Positions 20,873-30,154 of a DNA stretch of 64,000 bases are shown piece after piece. The DNA lies in contig BPKK01000004.1 in the NCBI GenBank assembly GCA_026005095.1, positions 124,001-188,000 of the forward strand. Direction: 5' to 3'. Below the pieces are notes generated by a model that was not told where the DNA came from, made no database searches, and saw only the letters and a list, made by a program, of their open reading frames with translations. Numbering within the stretch: the first letter of the stretch is position 1; every line of letters starts with the position of its first letter. Origin of the DNA: Silanimonas sp. (GTDB lineage: Bacteria > Pseudomonadota > Gammaproteobacteria > Xanthomonadales > Xanthomonadaceae). The translations under genes were made by a program, and so were the position numbers.

Positions 20873-22184
20873 ATGATGCCCCCTGCCCTGCGCGCCCTGG
20901 CCGCCACCGGCTTGTTCGCCGCCGCTGCGCCGGCCCTGGCCAGCACCACCGTCCTGCACTGCGGCGATCTGTTCGATGCCGCCCGCGCCCGCCTCGCCGG
21001 GCCGAGCAGCGTGCTCATTGAAGGCGACCGGGTGAAGGAAGTGCGGCCGGGCCGGGTGGAGCTGCCCGGGGCCACCACCATCGACCTTTCCGGCCATACC
21101 TGCTCACCGGGCTGGATCGACCTGCACGTGCACGTGGGCAGCGAGTCGAACCCCGACAGCTACTCGGAGGGCTTCCGCCTCGACGACGTCGATCTTGCCC
21201 TGCGTGCCACCCGCTACGTGCGCCGCACCCTGGAGGCGGGCTTCACCACCGTGCGCGACCTTGGCGGCACCCTGGCCCCGCACCTGCGCGACGCCATCAA
21301 CGCCGGCATCCTTCCCGGCCCGCGCATCTATGCCGCCGGTAAATCCATCGCCACCACCGGCGGCCACGCCGATCCCACCAATGGCCTGAACCGTCGTTTC
21401 GCCACCCTGGTGGGCCCGCCGGGCCCGACGGAAGGGGTGATCAACGGCGTCGACCAGGCCCGGCAGGCGGTACGCCAGCGCTACAAGGAAGGCTCGGACA
21501 CCATCAAGATCACCGCCACCGGCGGCGTGCTGAGCTACGCCCGCAGCGCCGACGCGCCACAGTTCACCCTCGAGGAGATCCGCGCCATCGTCGAGACGGC
21601 GCGCGACTACGGCTATACCGTGGCCGCCCACGCCCACGGCGACGAGGGGATGCGCCGCGCCATCCTCGGCGGCGTCACCAGCATCGAGCACGGCACCTTC
21701 ATGAGCGAAGCCACGATGCGGCTGATGAAGGAGCACGGCACCTGGTACGTACCGACCATCAGCGCTGGACGCTTCGTCGGCGAGAAGGCCGAGGTGGAGG
21801 GCTATTTCCCCGCCATCGTCCGCCCCAAGGCCCGGGCGGTGAGCGTGCAGATCATGGATACCTTCGCCCGCGCCTACCGCATGGGCGTGCCGATCGCCTT
21901 CGGCACCGACGCCGGCGTCGGCCCGCACGGCGAGAATGCCCGCGAGTTCGAGTACATGGTGGAGGCCGGCATGCCCCCGGCCGAAGCCCTGCAGACGGCC
22001 ACGGTGAATGCTGCCAAGGTGCTGGGGGCGGGCGATCTGGGCCAGCTCGCTCCCGGGCTTCCGCGCCGACGTGGTGGCCGTGCCGGGCAATCCACTGGAC
22101 GACATCTCCGCCACCCGCCGGGTGGCTTTCGTCATGAAGGACGGGGTGGTGGTGAAGGCTCCCGGGCTCGCCGCGGGCTTGTAA
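20873..22184 (+). CDS. Secreted metal-dependent amidohydrolase (imidazolonepropionase-like), frameshifted near its 3' end
   Basis: An exported amidohydrolase-superfamily enzyme, similar to Xaa-Pro dipeptidase/imidazolonepropionase-like hydrolases. It has a signal peptide (residues 1-23, ending in PALA), the HxH metal motif in GWIDLHVHVGSE near residue 85, KITATGG, HAHGDEGMRRAI, SIEHGT and GTDAGV. After APG the frame breaks near 22057-22061. Removing one G from GGG restores FRADVVAVPGNPLDD and a natural end at 22182-22184 (about 436 residues). The unshifted frame runs to 22270 with an unrelated tail. An assembly indel or a real frameshift are both possible. GGAG precedes the ATG. The substrate is not predictable. 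Confidence 0.85.
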
Positions 22185-22266
22185 AGCCGCCGCGCCGCCT
22201 CCATCTCGCGCCCGTCCCGATCCCGAGGGGCCACCGTCCGGCGGCCCCGTCCTGCCGGAGTTCCGC

Positions 22267-23166
22267 ATGATCTCGCTCGACCCCCGTTCGCCTGCCGCTG
22301 CCACTGCCGCGCCCGCCAGCGCCCATGTCTTCGATGCCAGCCTCGAGGGCTTCGAGCAGGAGGTGCTGCTGAAATCGCGCGAGGTGCCGGTGTTGGTCGA
22401 CTTCTGGGCCAGCTGGTGCGGCCCCTGCAAGGCGCTGGGGCCGATCCTCGAGAAGCTGGCCGCCGAGTACCGCGGCGCTTTCCTGCTCGCCAAGGTGGAC
22501 GTGGACAAGGAGCAGCAGCTCGCCGCCTACTTCCAGATCCGCTCGGTACCCACGGTGATGCTGCTCAAGGGCGGGCAGATCGTGGACGGCTTCCCCGGCG
22601 CTCTGCCCGAAGCGCAGCTGCGCCAGTTCCTCAGCCGCCACGGCATCGAACCCACCGCTGCGGAAGCCGGTGCCGGCCCCGAGGCAGCGCCCGCCGACCC
22701 GGAGGCCGAGGTCATCCGCCTGCGCCAGGCGGTGGCTGCCAAGCCCGAAGACGAGGCCCTCAAGCTCGACCTGGCGCTGGCCCTGCTGAAGGTGGGGGCC
22801 GCCGCCGAGGCCGAGACCCTGCTGGACGCCCTGCCCGCCAATCTCGCCGCCGACGAACGCGCGGTGAAGGCCCGGGCCCGGCTCGGCTTCGCCGCCCTGC
22901 TGAAGGCGGCCCCGCCGGCCGCGGTGCTGGAGCAGGCCCTGGCCGCCAACCCGAACGACCTCCGGGCGCGCCATCTGCTGGGGGCGCGGAAGCTGGTGGA
23001 AGGGGATGCCGAAGGGGCGCTGGAGCAGTTCCTCGAGATGCTGCGGCGCGACCGCGGTTTCGAGGACGGCCTGCCAAAGAAGGCCCTGATCGACGCCTTC
23101 CGGGTGGTCGAGGACGAGGACCTGGTGGGCACCTACCGGCGCCGGATGGCCTCGCTGCTGTTCTGA
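22267..23166 (+). CDS. cnoX: CnoX/YbbN-type thioredoxin-TPR chaperone
   Basis: CnoX proteins join an N-terminal thioredoxin fold to a C-terminal TPR region, hold unfolded proteins during oxidative stress and pass them to GroEL. Here the thioredoxin domain covers roughly residues 21-130, with WCGPC at 50-54. TPR-like helices, LRARHLLGARKLVEGDAEGALEQFLEMLRRD, run up to 299. E. coli CnoX has lost the redox motif (SQHC), while this copy keeps both cysteines and could be redox-active, as reported for the Caulobacter protein. The ATG follows CCGGAG. The frameshifted amidohydrolase ends 82 bases upstream. Confidence 0.88.
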   Translation: MISLDPRSPAAATAAPASAHVFDASLEGFEQEVLLKSREVPVLVDFWASWCGPCKALGPILEKLAAEYRGAFLLAKVDVDKEQQLAAYFQIRSVPTVMLLKGGQIVDGFPGALPEAQLRQFLSRHGIEPTAAEAGAGPEAAPADPEAEVIRLRQAVAAKPEDEALKLDLALALLKVGAAAEAETLLDALPANLAADERAVKARARLGFAALLKAAPPAAVLEQALAANPNDLRARHLLGARKLVEGDAEGALEQFLEMLRRDRGFEDGLPKKALIDAFRVVEDEDLVGTYRRRMASLLF

Positions 23167-23212
23167 CGCCCCAGGCCCGGAGCGGCACCCCGCCAGCGCC
23201 CGCACCGGCGCC

Positions 23213-23230
23213 CCATACGGCATGGTATGG
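23213..23230. repeat. Small inverted repeat upstream of the DUF4442 gene
   Basis: CCATAC and GTATGG form perfect 6-base arms around GGCATG, ending seven bases before ATG 23238. It could fold over the ribosome-binding region or be a small operator. No function can be assigned. Confidence 0.35.
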
Positions 23231-23237
23231 TACTTCC

Positions 23238-23741
23238 ATGTCGCCCCGCCTACTCCGCCACGTCTTCAACCTCTGGCCGCCCTTCCTGTTCTCCGGCATC
23301 CACGTCACCCGGCTGGAGGCCGACTGGCGCGGGGCCGAGGTGGAATTGCGCCTGCGCCCCTGGAACCGTAACTACGTCGGCACCCACTTCGGCGGCTCGC
23401 TGTTCGCCATGACCGACCCGTTCTGGATGATCCTGGTGATGCGCTCACTGGGCCCCGATTACCTCGTGTGGGACCGGGCCGCCGAGATCGAGTTCGTGAA
23501 GCCGGGCCGCGGCACGGTACGCTGCCGCTTCCAGCTCGAGGAGGCCCTGCTCGCGGAACTGCGGGAGGCCGCGGCCGGCGGCGAGCGGGTGCTGCGCTGG
23601 CTGGACTGCCCGGTGCTGGACGCCGAGGGCGAACTGGTGGCCCGGGTGCGAAAGCAGCTCTACGTGCGCCTGAAGCCGCGGGCCCGCCCCGGGGCCGCGG
23701 CCGGCGCGGCCGGTGCCGGCCGGCCGGCCCGGGCCGCCTGA
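23238..23741 (+). CDS. DUF4442 (hotdog-fold, thioesterase-like) protein
   Basis: A 167-residue protein of the DUF4442 family, a hotdog fold related to PaaI/YiiD-type thioesterases. Diagnostic text includes PPFLFSGIHVTRLEADWRGAEVELRLRPWNRNYVGTHFGGSLFAMTDPFWMILV (residues ~15-65), and GTHFGGSLF is the hotdog helix. Substrates are unknown for most members. It ends in a low-complexity Ala/Gly/Pro tail. ATG 23238 is chosen because the family starts close to LLRHVFNLWPP. It stands between cnoX and the kinase fusion with short gaps. Confidence 0.82.
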   Translation: MSPRLLRHVFNLWPPFLFSGIHVTRLEADWRGAEVELRLRPWNRNYVGTHFGGSLFAMTDPFWMILVMRSLGPDYLVWDRAAEIEFVKPGRGTVRCRFQLEEALLAELREAAAGGERVLRWLDCPVLDAEGELVARVRKQLYVRLKPRARPGAAAGAAGAGRPARAA

Positions 23742-23825
23742 CCCCCACGCCGCCGCTGGACACTGCCACGCCGACGCGAGAAGCTGCCCTCCCGAGCTGC
23801 CCTGCCCCCACGCCCACGCGCCGCC

Positions 23826-26216
23826 ATGGCCATCCTTCGATTCACGCCGTCGCCCGACGAGGAGATGTCGCCGGAGGAACTCTCGGCCTTCCTCACCTCG
23901 ATGATGCCGGACATCCCCGGCTACCGGGTGATGCGCCGCATCGGCAAGGGCGGCATGAGCTACGTTTATCTTGCGGTGCAGGAATCGCTCGACCGCCAGG
24001 TGGCGATCAAGATCACCGCGCCGGAGATCCTGCGCGACGAGATCAGCAAGCAGCGCTTCGAGCAGGAGGCGCGCACCATCGCCAAGCTCGAGCACCCCTG
24101 CATCGTCGGCATCTATGAGGTGGGGCGCTCGCCACAGGGCCTGATGTACTACGTCATGCCCTACCTGTCGAAAGGCCACCTCGGTCAACGCGACCTGCGC
24201 CACGACGAGAGCCGCATCATCGATGTGCTGCGCTCGCTGCTCTCGGCGCTCGGCTATGCCCACACCCGCGGCATCGTGCACCGCGACGTGAAGGCCGAGA
24301 ACGTGCTGTTCGACAATGCCGACCGCCCGGTGCTGGCCGACTTCGGCATCGCCCTGCCCTTCCGCAGTTCCACCCGCATCACCAACACCGGATTCGCCGT
24401 GGGCAGCGCTGCCTACATGGCGCCAGAACAGGCCCGTGGCGACGTGGTGGACGGTCGCGCCGACCTCTATTCGGTGGGCGTGCTGGCCTACGAGATGCTC
24501 ACCGGCCACCTGCCATTCCAGGCCAACGATGCCCTGGCCTTGGCGGTGATGCACGCCCACGACCCGATCCCGCCGCTGCCGGCCAACCGCCGCCACTGGC
24601 AGCCCTTCATCTCGGTGGCGATGGCCAAGCTGCGCGAGCAGCGCTTCCGTAATGCCGAGCAGATGCTCAATGCGCTGGACGAACTCGAGCGCAAGCTGCG
24701 CCCCGGCGCCATCCCGCCCGCGGCCGCCTCGCTGCCACCGGCTGCCGAGGCTGAGGCGCCGACGCCGCTCGGCATCGAGGCCGGCCGCCGCGGGTGGCCG
24801 CGTCTGCCCTGGCCGTGGTTGGGCGCGGGGGCAGCCGGCCTGCTGCTGGCCGCGGGCCTCGGCTGGTGGCTGAGCCGTCCGCCCGCGCCACCGCAGTTCT
24901 TCGGTGTCGAGGCCGCGGCCGAACGTCCCTCCATCCCCGACCCGATCGGTGCCGTGGCCGTGGCGGCCGGCACCGCGCCCGCCACCGACGCGGTCCCCGA
25001 AGGCAACGCACCGGCGGCCAGCCCGGCCAGTCCTGCCGCGCCAACCGTGGCGGCAGAGCCCGAGCCCGCGCCGCCGGTGGCCGGCCCGGGCGAGAGCTTC
25101 CTCACCCGCGCCCTGCCCTACGACCCGCGGGTGCCGGCGGCCCGTGAACTCACCGCGGCGCAACGGCAGATCGCCCGCCTACGTCTGAGCACGCCGGCCG
25201 GCGACAACGCCGCAGAATCGCTGCTCGCCGCCCGGGCCATCGCCCCGCGCGATCCGGGCCTGCCGGCGCTGGAAACCCGCCTCGTGGAGGCCTTCGGCAG
25301 CCAGTTCGGCAAGGCCCTGGAAAGCGGTGACGGCGCCAATGCCACCGCCCTGTGGCAGCGCCTGCGGCGCTTCGTCGAACAGGCCGGCATCGCCGACAAC
25401 CCGGCCTGGACGGCCCTGCTCGCCGAGCGCGAGGCCGCCGTGCGCCGGCAGCTTGCCGAAGCCGCGCTGCGCCGCGATGCCCGCCTGCTGCGCCGGGCGA
25501 ACGAGGAGATCGCGGCCTATGGCCTCGATGCTGCACGCTTCGAGACCGAGGTACAGGCCGCACGCCTTGCCCTGCTGCCGCGCCCGGGAGCACGGCTGGA
25601 GGCCCGGGGGCCGGCCATGCGCCTGCTGGTGGCGCCCACCGAGGGCAGGCCGGGCCTCGCCGCCATGGAGACCCCGGTGACCCGCGCCGAGTACGAGGCC
25701 TTCGCCCAGGCCACCGGTCGGCCGGTCTCGCGCTGCCGCGGCGGCTTCCTCGAACGCCGCACCTGGCAGTCTCCGGGCTATGCCCAGAGCCCCCGCGACC
25801 CGGTGGTCTGCGTGACCCACGACGATGCCCTGGCCTACGCTGCCTGGCGTGGCCAGCGCGAGGGCCAGCGCTACCGCCTGCCCAGCGCCGCGGAATGGGC
25901 CCTGCTGGCCCAGGGCGCCGTGGCCGACTGCGCCTCGGCACGCCTCGCCTGCGACCGCCGCGAGGGCACGGTGCCGGTGGGCGGCGGCAAGACCACGCCG
26001 ATGGGCCTGAGCGACATCGGCGGCAATACCCGGGAGTGGCTAGCGGGCGGAACCCAGGCCGGCGGTGCCGGCTGGCGCACGCCGCCGGCGCAGGCCCGGG
26101 CGGCGGCGGTGCAAGCCGTGCAGGACCCACGCGGAGCCGACGACCTCGGCTTCCGGCTGGTGCGCGACGTGCCCCTGGCCGAACTCCTCGGCGAACCCAC
26201 CGCCCGCGCCCGCTGA
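23826..26216 (+). CDS. Transmembrane Ser/Thr protein kinase fused to a SUMF1/FGE-like domain
   Basis: The N-terminal cytoplasmic kinase (about residues 30-290) has every catalytic element: glycine loop IGKGGMSYVYLA (39-50), Lys62 in VAIKI, HRDVKAEN (152-159), DFG (172-174) and MAPEQ. An Ala/Pro-rich linker precedes one transmembrane helix near 330-350. The external part has a coiled segment (about 430-590) and ends in a formylglycine-generating-enzyme-like/SUMF1 domain (METPVTRAEYEAFAQATGR, YRLPSAAEWALLAQ, GLSDIGGNTREWL, DDLGFRLVRD). The layout fits a receptor kinase whose SUMF1 fold acts as a sensor. No phosphatase or target lies next to it. Confidence 0.9.
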   Translation: MAILRFTPSPDEEMSPEELSAFLTSMMPDIPGYRVMRRIGKGGMSYVYLAVQESLDRQVAIKITAPEILRDEISKQRFEQEARTIAKLEHPCIVGIYEVGRSPQGLMYYVMPYLSKGHLGQRDLRHDESRIIDVLRSLLSALGYAHTRGIVHRDVKAENVLFDNADRPVLADFGIALPFRSSTRITNTGFAVGSAAYMAPEQARGDVVDGRADLYSVGVLAYEMLTGHLPFQANDALALAVMHAHDPIPPLPANRRHWQPFISVAMAKLREQRFRNAEQMLNALDELERKLRPGAIPPAAASLPPAAEAEAPTPLGIEAGRRGWPRLPWPWLGAGAAGLLLAAGLGWWLSRPPAPPQFFGVEAAAERPSIPDPIGAVAVAAGTAPATDAVPEGNAPAASPASPAAPTVAAEPEPAPPVAGPGESFLTRALPYDPRVPAARELTAAQRQIARLRLSTPAGDNAAESLLAARAIAPRDPGLPALETRLVEAFGSQFGKALESGDGANATALWQRLRRFVEQAGIADNPAWTALLAEREAAVRRQLAEAALRRDARLLRRANEEIAAYGLDAARFETEVQAARLALLPRPGARLEARGPAMRLLVAPTEGRPGLAAMETPVTRAEYEAFAQATGRPVSRCRGGFLERRTWQSPGYAQSPRDPVVCVTHDDALAYAAWRGQREGQRYRLPSAAEWALLAQGAVADCASARLACDRREGTVPVGGGKTTPMGLSDIGGNTREWLAGGTQAGGAGWRTPPAQARAAAVQAVQDPRGADDLGFRLVRDVPLAELLGEPTARAR

Positions 26217-26257
26217 ACGCATCCGGGCCTTCGCATCGGCCTGCCATGGCAGGACGC

Positions 26258-26263
26258 TAGGAT
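26258..26263 (+). promoter_or_regulatory. Putative -10 of the DUF502 gene (leaderless)
   Basis: CGCTAGGAT contains TAGGAT, which ends six bases before ATG 26270. There is no Shine-Dalgarno in the gap. Confidence 0.45.
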
Positions 26264-26269
26264 CGCGGC

Positions 26270-26917
26270 ATGCGCAACCTCCGCACCTGGTTCCTCACTG
26301 GTCTGCTCACCCTGCTGCCGCTCTGGCTGGCCTGGCTGGTGGTGAGCTTCCTCTTCGGCCTCCTCGTCGACCTCTCCCGGCCCTGGGTGGGGCCGCTGCT
26401 CGTCGGTCTGTCCCGGCTCAGCCCCGAGCTGTTCGGCTGGCTGCTGAATCCCTGGGTGCTGCCGGTGGTGGCGCTGGTGGGCACGCTCGTCGTGATCATC
26501 GGCGTCGGCGCGCTCACCCGGCGCGTGGTCGGCCAGACCCTGCTCGGCGTCGTCGAGGGCCTGATCGCCCGCGTGCCGCTGGTGAACGTGGTCTATTCCT
26601 CGGCGCGCAAGCTGCTCGACCTGCTGCAGCATCCCCCGGGCGGCAAGGGCCAGCGCGTGGTACTGATCGACTTCCCCAACCGCGAGATGAAGGCGGTGGG
26701 CTTCGTCACCCGCCTGCTGCGCGAGGAAGGCAGCGGCCGCGAGCTGGCCGCGGTGTACGTGCCCACCACCCCCAACCCCACCTCGGGCTACCTCGAGATC
26801 GTGCCGGTAGACCGGCTCACGCCCACCGACTGGAGCTTCGACGAGGCCATGGCCTTCATCATCTCCGGCGGCGCCGTGGCGCCCGAGGCCATCCCCTTCG
26901 ACCGCCCGCGGGAATGA
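26270..26917 (+). CDS. DUF502 family membrane protein
   Basis: A 215-residue inner-membrane protein with two hydrophobic blocks, residues ~6-32 (TWFLTGLLTLLPLWLAWLVV) and ~60-90. Family landmarks follow: IARVPLVNVVYSSARKLLDLL, VVLIDFPNREMKAVGFVTR and VYVPTTPNPTSGYLEIVP. The DUF502 family is widespread and has no agreed function. It begins 53 bases after the kinase but has its own -10 and probably a leaderless mRNA. Confidence 0.88.
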   Translation: MRNLRTWFLTGLLTLLPLWLAWLVVSFLFGLLVDLSRPWVGPLLVGLSRLSPELFGWLLNPWVLPVVALVGTLVVIIGVGALTRRVVGQTLLGVVEGLIARVPLVNVVYSSARKLLDLLQHPPGGKGQRVVLIDFPNREMKAVGFVTRLLREEGSGRELAAVYVPTTPNPTSGYLEIVPVDRLTPTDWSFDEAMAFIISGGAVAPEAIPFDRPRE

Positions 26918-26989
26918 GCCCGGAGGTCCGCGGCCGCCGCACGCCCCCGCCGCGACGATGCCGGCATCACCGGCCTGCCGCGGCCGCGG

Positions 26990-27505
26990 ATGCTGCGCAT
27001 CGACCGCGGCTTCGTGGTCGGGCTGCTGCTGGTGGGCCTCGGCTTCCTCTGGCTGAAAGGCGGCGCGCCGCCGGGCTTCCCCGGCGAACCCGACCTCACC
27101 CGCTACCGCGGCGCGCCCCTGCTGGTGGTGTACGGCGCGCCCTGGTGCCGCGACTGCGAGGCCGAGTGGCGGCGCCTGAAAGCCGCCCTGCCCGAGGGGC
27201 TGGCGGTGGTGCACCTCGTCACCAGCACCGAGGCCGGCTACGGCCACCCCGCCACGGCGGAAAGCGCCGCGGCCTGGGCGGCCAGGCTCGGCGTGCCACC
27301 GCAGCAGGTGCTGGCCGCCGACCTCACGACGATGCCGCTGCCGGCCCTGTCGCTGCGCGATGGAAGCGGCCGCGAGCGCCTGCGGCTCTCGGGCCGCGCC
27401 GACCTCGAACGCCTGCGTGCCGAGTGGCGGCGCCTCGCTCCGCCCCCCGCCAGCGCCGAGGGCGTGGGTCTCAACGCGTCTGCGCCGCCTCGAAGCGGCG
27501 GCTGA
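26990..27505 (+). CDS. Membrane-anchored thioredoxin-like protein
   Basis: A 171-residue protein with an N-terminal membrane anchor or uncleaved signal (residues 7-22) and a short thioredoxin-like domain. The redox pair is Cys53-Cys56 in YGAPWCRDCEAEW, a TlpA/thioredoxin arrangement, but the domain is small and diverges after it. It is probably periplasmic. Its last 35 bases overlap the convergent superoxide dismutase gene. I found no partner such as a DsbD or cytochrome c maturation gene nearby, so its substrate is unknown. Confidence 0.7.
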   Translation: MLRIDRGFVVGLLLVGLGFLWLKGGAPPGFPGEPDLTRYRGAPLLVVYGAPWCRDCEAEWRRLKAALPEGLAVVHLVTSTEAGYGHPATAESAAAWAARLGVPPQQVLAADLTTMPLPALSLRDGSGRERLRLSGRADLERLRAEWRRLAPPPASAEGVGLNASAPPRSGG

Positions 27506-28205
27506 CGGCGTTCCAGTCCACTACCTGCCACCAGGCGCCGATATAGTCGCCGCGGCGGTTCTGGTAGCGCAGATAGTAGGCGTGCTCCCAGACATCGAGG
27601 CCGAGGATCGGCGTGCCGCGCACCTCGGCCACGTCCATCAACGGGTTGTCCTGGTTCGGCGTGGAGGTGATGGCGAGGCTGCCGTCCTCACGCCGCACCA
27701 GCCAGGCCCAGCCGGAGCCGAAGCGGGAGGCCGCGGCCTGCGAGAACTGTTGCTGCATGGCCTCCTGCGAGCCGAAGGCGGCCTCGATGGCCTTGCGCAG
27801 GGCAGGCGAGGGCTCGCCGCCCTGGCCCGCCGGAGCCATCACCGTCCAGAACAGGCTGTGGTTGTAATGGCTGCCGAGGTTGTTGCGCACCGCTGGCGGC
27901 AGGGTGGAGATGCGGGCAAGCAGGGGCTCGATCTCCCCCCCGCGCAGCGCCGGCAGCTCGGCGGCCAGCTGGTTGAGCGTGGCCACCGCACCACCGTGAT
28001 GGCGCTGGTGGTGCAGGCGCATGGTCTCGGCATCGATCGCCGCCTCCAGCGCGTCCTCGGCATAGGGCAGCGGCGGCAGGCGGTAGGGCCCCTCGGCGGC
28101 CGCGACAAGCCCGGAGAACACGAGGCAGGCCGCAGCCAGCAGGGTCCGGTACCACCGGGGACGGGGCAGGGCGATGGGAGCGGTGGCGGTAGGCAGCGAG
28201 GACAT
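27471..28205 (-). CDS. Exported Mn/Fe superoxide dismutase
   Basis: Converts superoxide to hydrogen peroxide and oxygen. The mature part starts near residue 39 (YRLPPLPYAEDALEAAIDAETM), after a signal peptide (hydrophobic 21-37, cut after VAAA), so it should act in the periplasm. Metal-site signatures are all present: LHHQRHH (64-70), NHSLFWTVM, FGSGWAWLV and DVWEHAYYLRYQNRRGDYIG. Manganese or iron use cannot be decided by eye. A Shine-Dalgarno AGGAG lies before ATG 28205, and a longer frame upstream lacks family sequence. It overlaps the convergent thioredoxin-like gene. Confidence 0.9.
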   Translation of the reverse strand: MSSLPTATAPIALPRPRWYRTLLAAACLVFSGLVAAAEGPYRLPPLPYAEDALEAAIDAETMRLHHQRHHGGAVATLNQLAAELPALRGGEIEPLLARISTLPPAVRNNLGSHYNHSLFWTVMAPAGQGGEPSPALRKAIEAAFGSQEAMQQQFSQAAASRFGSGWAWLVRREDGSLAITSTPNQDNPLMDVAEVRGTPILGLDVWEHAYYLRYQNRRGDYIGAWWQVVDWNAVSRRFEAAQTR

Positions 28206-28262
28206 CGGCAGGCTCCTGTTGAAAGCGGACGCGTATCCTCGCACCTCGACCGTGGAGGAGGC

Positions 28263-29030
28263 ATGCCGATGTGGTGGAAGCGCGCCCTGTTCTGGAGTCT
28301 GATGCCGCTGGCGGCACCCCAGGGCCTCTTGGCGCGCCGGCGCGCGCCGCGCTTCCCGGCCGCTGCGGGCCCGGCGGAAGGCAGGGTGGGCGCGGGGCCG
28401 GGGCTGCGCCTGCTCGCCATCGGCGATTCCATCATCGAGGGCGTGGGCTGCCGGACACTGGAGGAGGCCTTCGCCGGCCAGTTCGCCCGGCACCTGGCCC
28501 GCGCCACCGGATGCGCGGTCCACTGGCGCGCGCTGGGGCGTACCGGCGCCTGCGCCGCCGGCATCCGCGAGGGGCTGCTGCCCAAGGTGGCGCCTGGCAG
28601 CTTCGAGCTCGCGGTGGTCTCGGTGGGCGTGAACGACGTCTCCTCGCTGAAGCGCAGCGCCCGCTTCCGCGCCGACCTCGCGGCCCTGCTCGACGGCCTC
28701 GTGGAACGCGCCGCTCCCGGCGGTCTCGTGGTGCTCTGCGGCCTGCCACGCATGGAAACCTTCCCGCTGCTGCCGCAGCCCCTACGCTTCCTCGCCGGTC
28801 TGCGTGCCGAGACCTTCGACGCCATCGGCGCCGCGCTCGCCCGCGCCCGGGCCGGCGTGCATCACGAGCCCACGGCCTACGTTCCCGCCCCGCACGAGTT
28901 CGCGCCCGACGGCTACCACCCGAACGCCGCGACCCAGGGCCTGTGGGCAGGGCGGCTGGTGGAGCGGCTCATGGCCCAAGGCCGACTCGCGCCCCCGCCG
29001 CGGGCTTGCGAGGGCGCAGTGGCAGAATAG
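28263..29030 (+). CDS. SGNH/GDSL-family hydrolase
   Basis: A 255-residue esterase/lipase-type hydrolase. Block I is GDSIIEGVG (about residues 58-66). Block III is GVNDVSSLK near 123 and block V is [12 protein letters not shown] near 219, giving the Ser, Asn, Asp and His catalytic set. The N-terminus is basic then hydrophobic and may be a membrane anchor ([16 protein letters not shown]). GGAGG stands just before ATG 28263. It runs directly into pyrC with a five-base gap. The substrate is unknown. Confidence 0.85.
   Translation: MPMWWKRALFWSLMPLAAPQGLLARRRAPRFPAAAGPAEGRVGAGPGLRLLAIGDSIIEGVGCRTLEEAFAGQFARHLARATGCAVHWRALGRTGACAAGIREGLLPKVAPGSFELAVVSVGVNDVSSLKRSARFRADLAALLDGLVERAAPGGLVVLCGLPRMETFPLLPQPLRFLAGLRAETFDAIGAALARARAGVHHEPTAYVPAPHEFAPDGYHPNAATQGLWAGRLVERLMAQGRLAPPPRACEGAVAE
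29023..29028 (+). promoter_or_regulatory. Possible internal -10 before pyrC
   Basis: CAGAAT, inside the end of the SGNH gene, finishes six bases before the pyrC ATG. It has the same spacing as the other leaderless candidates but a weaker hexamer. Confidence 0.25.
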
Positions 29031-29034
29031 GCCG

Positions 29035-30120
29035 ATGGATCTCGCCCACTCCCACTTCCACGCCGCGTCCGTGCCCGAGGGCACCACGCTCGTCCTCGAC
29101 CGCCCCGACGACTGGCACCTGCATCTGCGCGACGGCGAACAGCTCGCCGCCGTGCTGCCGCATACCGCGGCACAGTTCGGCCGCGCCATCGTCATGCCGA
29201 ACCTGAAGCCGCCGGTCACCACCACCGCGCTGGCCGCCGCCTACCGCGGGCGCATCCTCGAGGCCCGCCCCGAAGGCGCCGGCTTCGAGCCGCTGATGAC
29301 GCTCTACCTCACCGACAACACCTCGGCTGCCGAGATCCGCGAGGCCAAGGCCTCGGGCTTCGTGCACGCGGTGAAGCTCTACCCCGCCGGGGCGACCACC
29401 AACTCCGATTCCGGCGTCACCGACCTCAGGCATACCTACAAGGCACTCGAGGCGATGCAAGAAACGGGCATGGTGCTCGCCATCCATGGCGAAGTGACCG
29501 ACCGCGACATCGACGTATTCGACCGCGAGAAGGCCTTCATCGAACAGAAACTGATCCCGCTGCGGCGCGATTTCCCAGCCCTGCGAGTGGTCTTCGAGCA
29601 CATCACCACCCGGGACGCCGCCGACTACGTCGCCTCGGCGCAAGGCGACATCGCCGCCACCATCACCGCGCACCACCTGCTCTACAACCGCAACGCGCTC
29701 TTCCAGGGCGGCATCCGGCCGCACTACTACTGCCTGCCGGTGCTGAAGCGCGAATCTCACCGCCAGGCGCTCATCGCCGCCGCTACCTCGGGCAACCCGC
29801 GCTTCTTCCTCGGCACCGACTCGGCCCCGCACGCCAAGGGCGACAAGGAATCGGACTGCGGCTGCGCGGGCTGCTACACCGCCCTGCACGCGCTCGAACT
29901 CTATGCCACCGCCTTCGAGGCCGCCGGCGCGCTGGACCGGCTCGAAGGCTTCGCCAGCCACTTCGGCGCCGATTTCTACCGCCTGCCGCGCAACACCGGC
30001 CGGGTGCGGCTGCGCAAGGAGCCTTGGACCCTGCCCGCCGACCTGCCCTACGGCACACGGCGCATCGTGCCGCTCGGCGCCGGCGAACGGCTGGGCTGGC
30101 GTTTCCTCGGCGCAGCCTGA
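29035..30120 (+). CDS. pyrC: Dihydroorotase PyrC (homodimeric type)
   Basis: PyrC closes carbamoyl aspartate to dihydroorotate in pyrimidine synthesis. The 361-residue product shows [11 protein letters not shown] with the HxH zinc ligands near residue 23, then VMPNLKPPV. The metal-bridging lysine lies in [15 protein letters not shown], followed by [13 protein letters not shown] and [12 protein letters not shown] 29035 ([11 protein letters not shown]) is five bases after the SGNH gene; the longer frame upstream is in a shadow. It has the length of the short gammaproteobacterial PyrC. Confidence 0.95.
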   Translation: MDLAHSHFHAASVPEGTTLVLDRPDDWHLHLRDGEQLAAVLPHTAAQFGRAIVMPNLKPPVTTTALAAAYRGRILEARPEGAGFEPLMTLYLTDNTSAAEIREAKASGFVHAVKLYPAGATTNSDSGVTDLRHTYKALEAMQETGMVLAIHGEVTDRDIDVFDREKAFIEQKLIPLRRDFPALRVVFEHITTRDAADYVASAQGDIAATITAHHLLYNRNALFQGGIRPHYYCLPVLKRESHRQALIAAATSGNPRFFLGTDSAPHAKGDKESDCGCAGCYTALHALELYATAFEAAGALDRLEGFASHFGADFYRLPRNTGRVRLRKEPWTLPADLPYGTRRIVPLGAGERLGWRFLGAA

Positions 30121-30154
30121 TCCCCCTTCCCGACCCCCGACGCGGACTCTCCCC

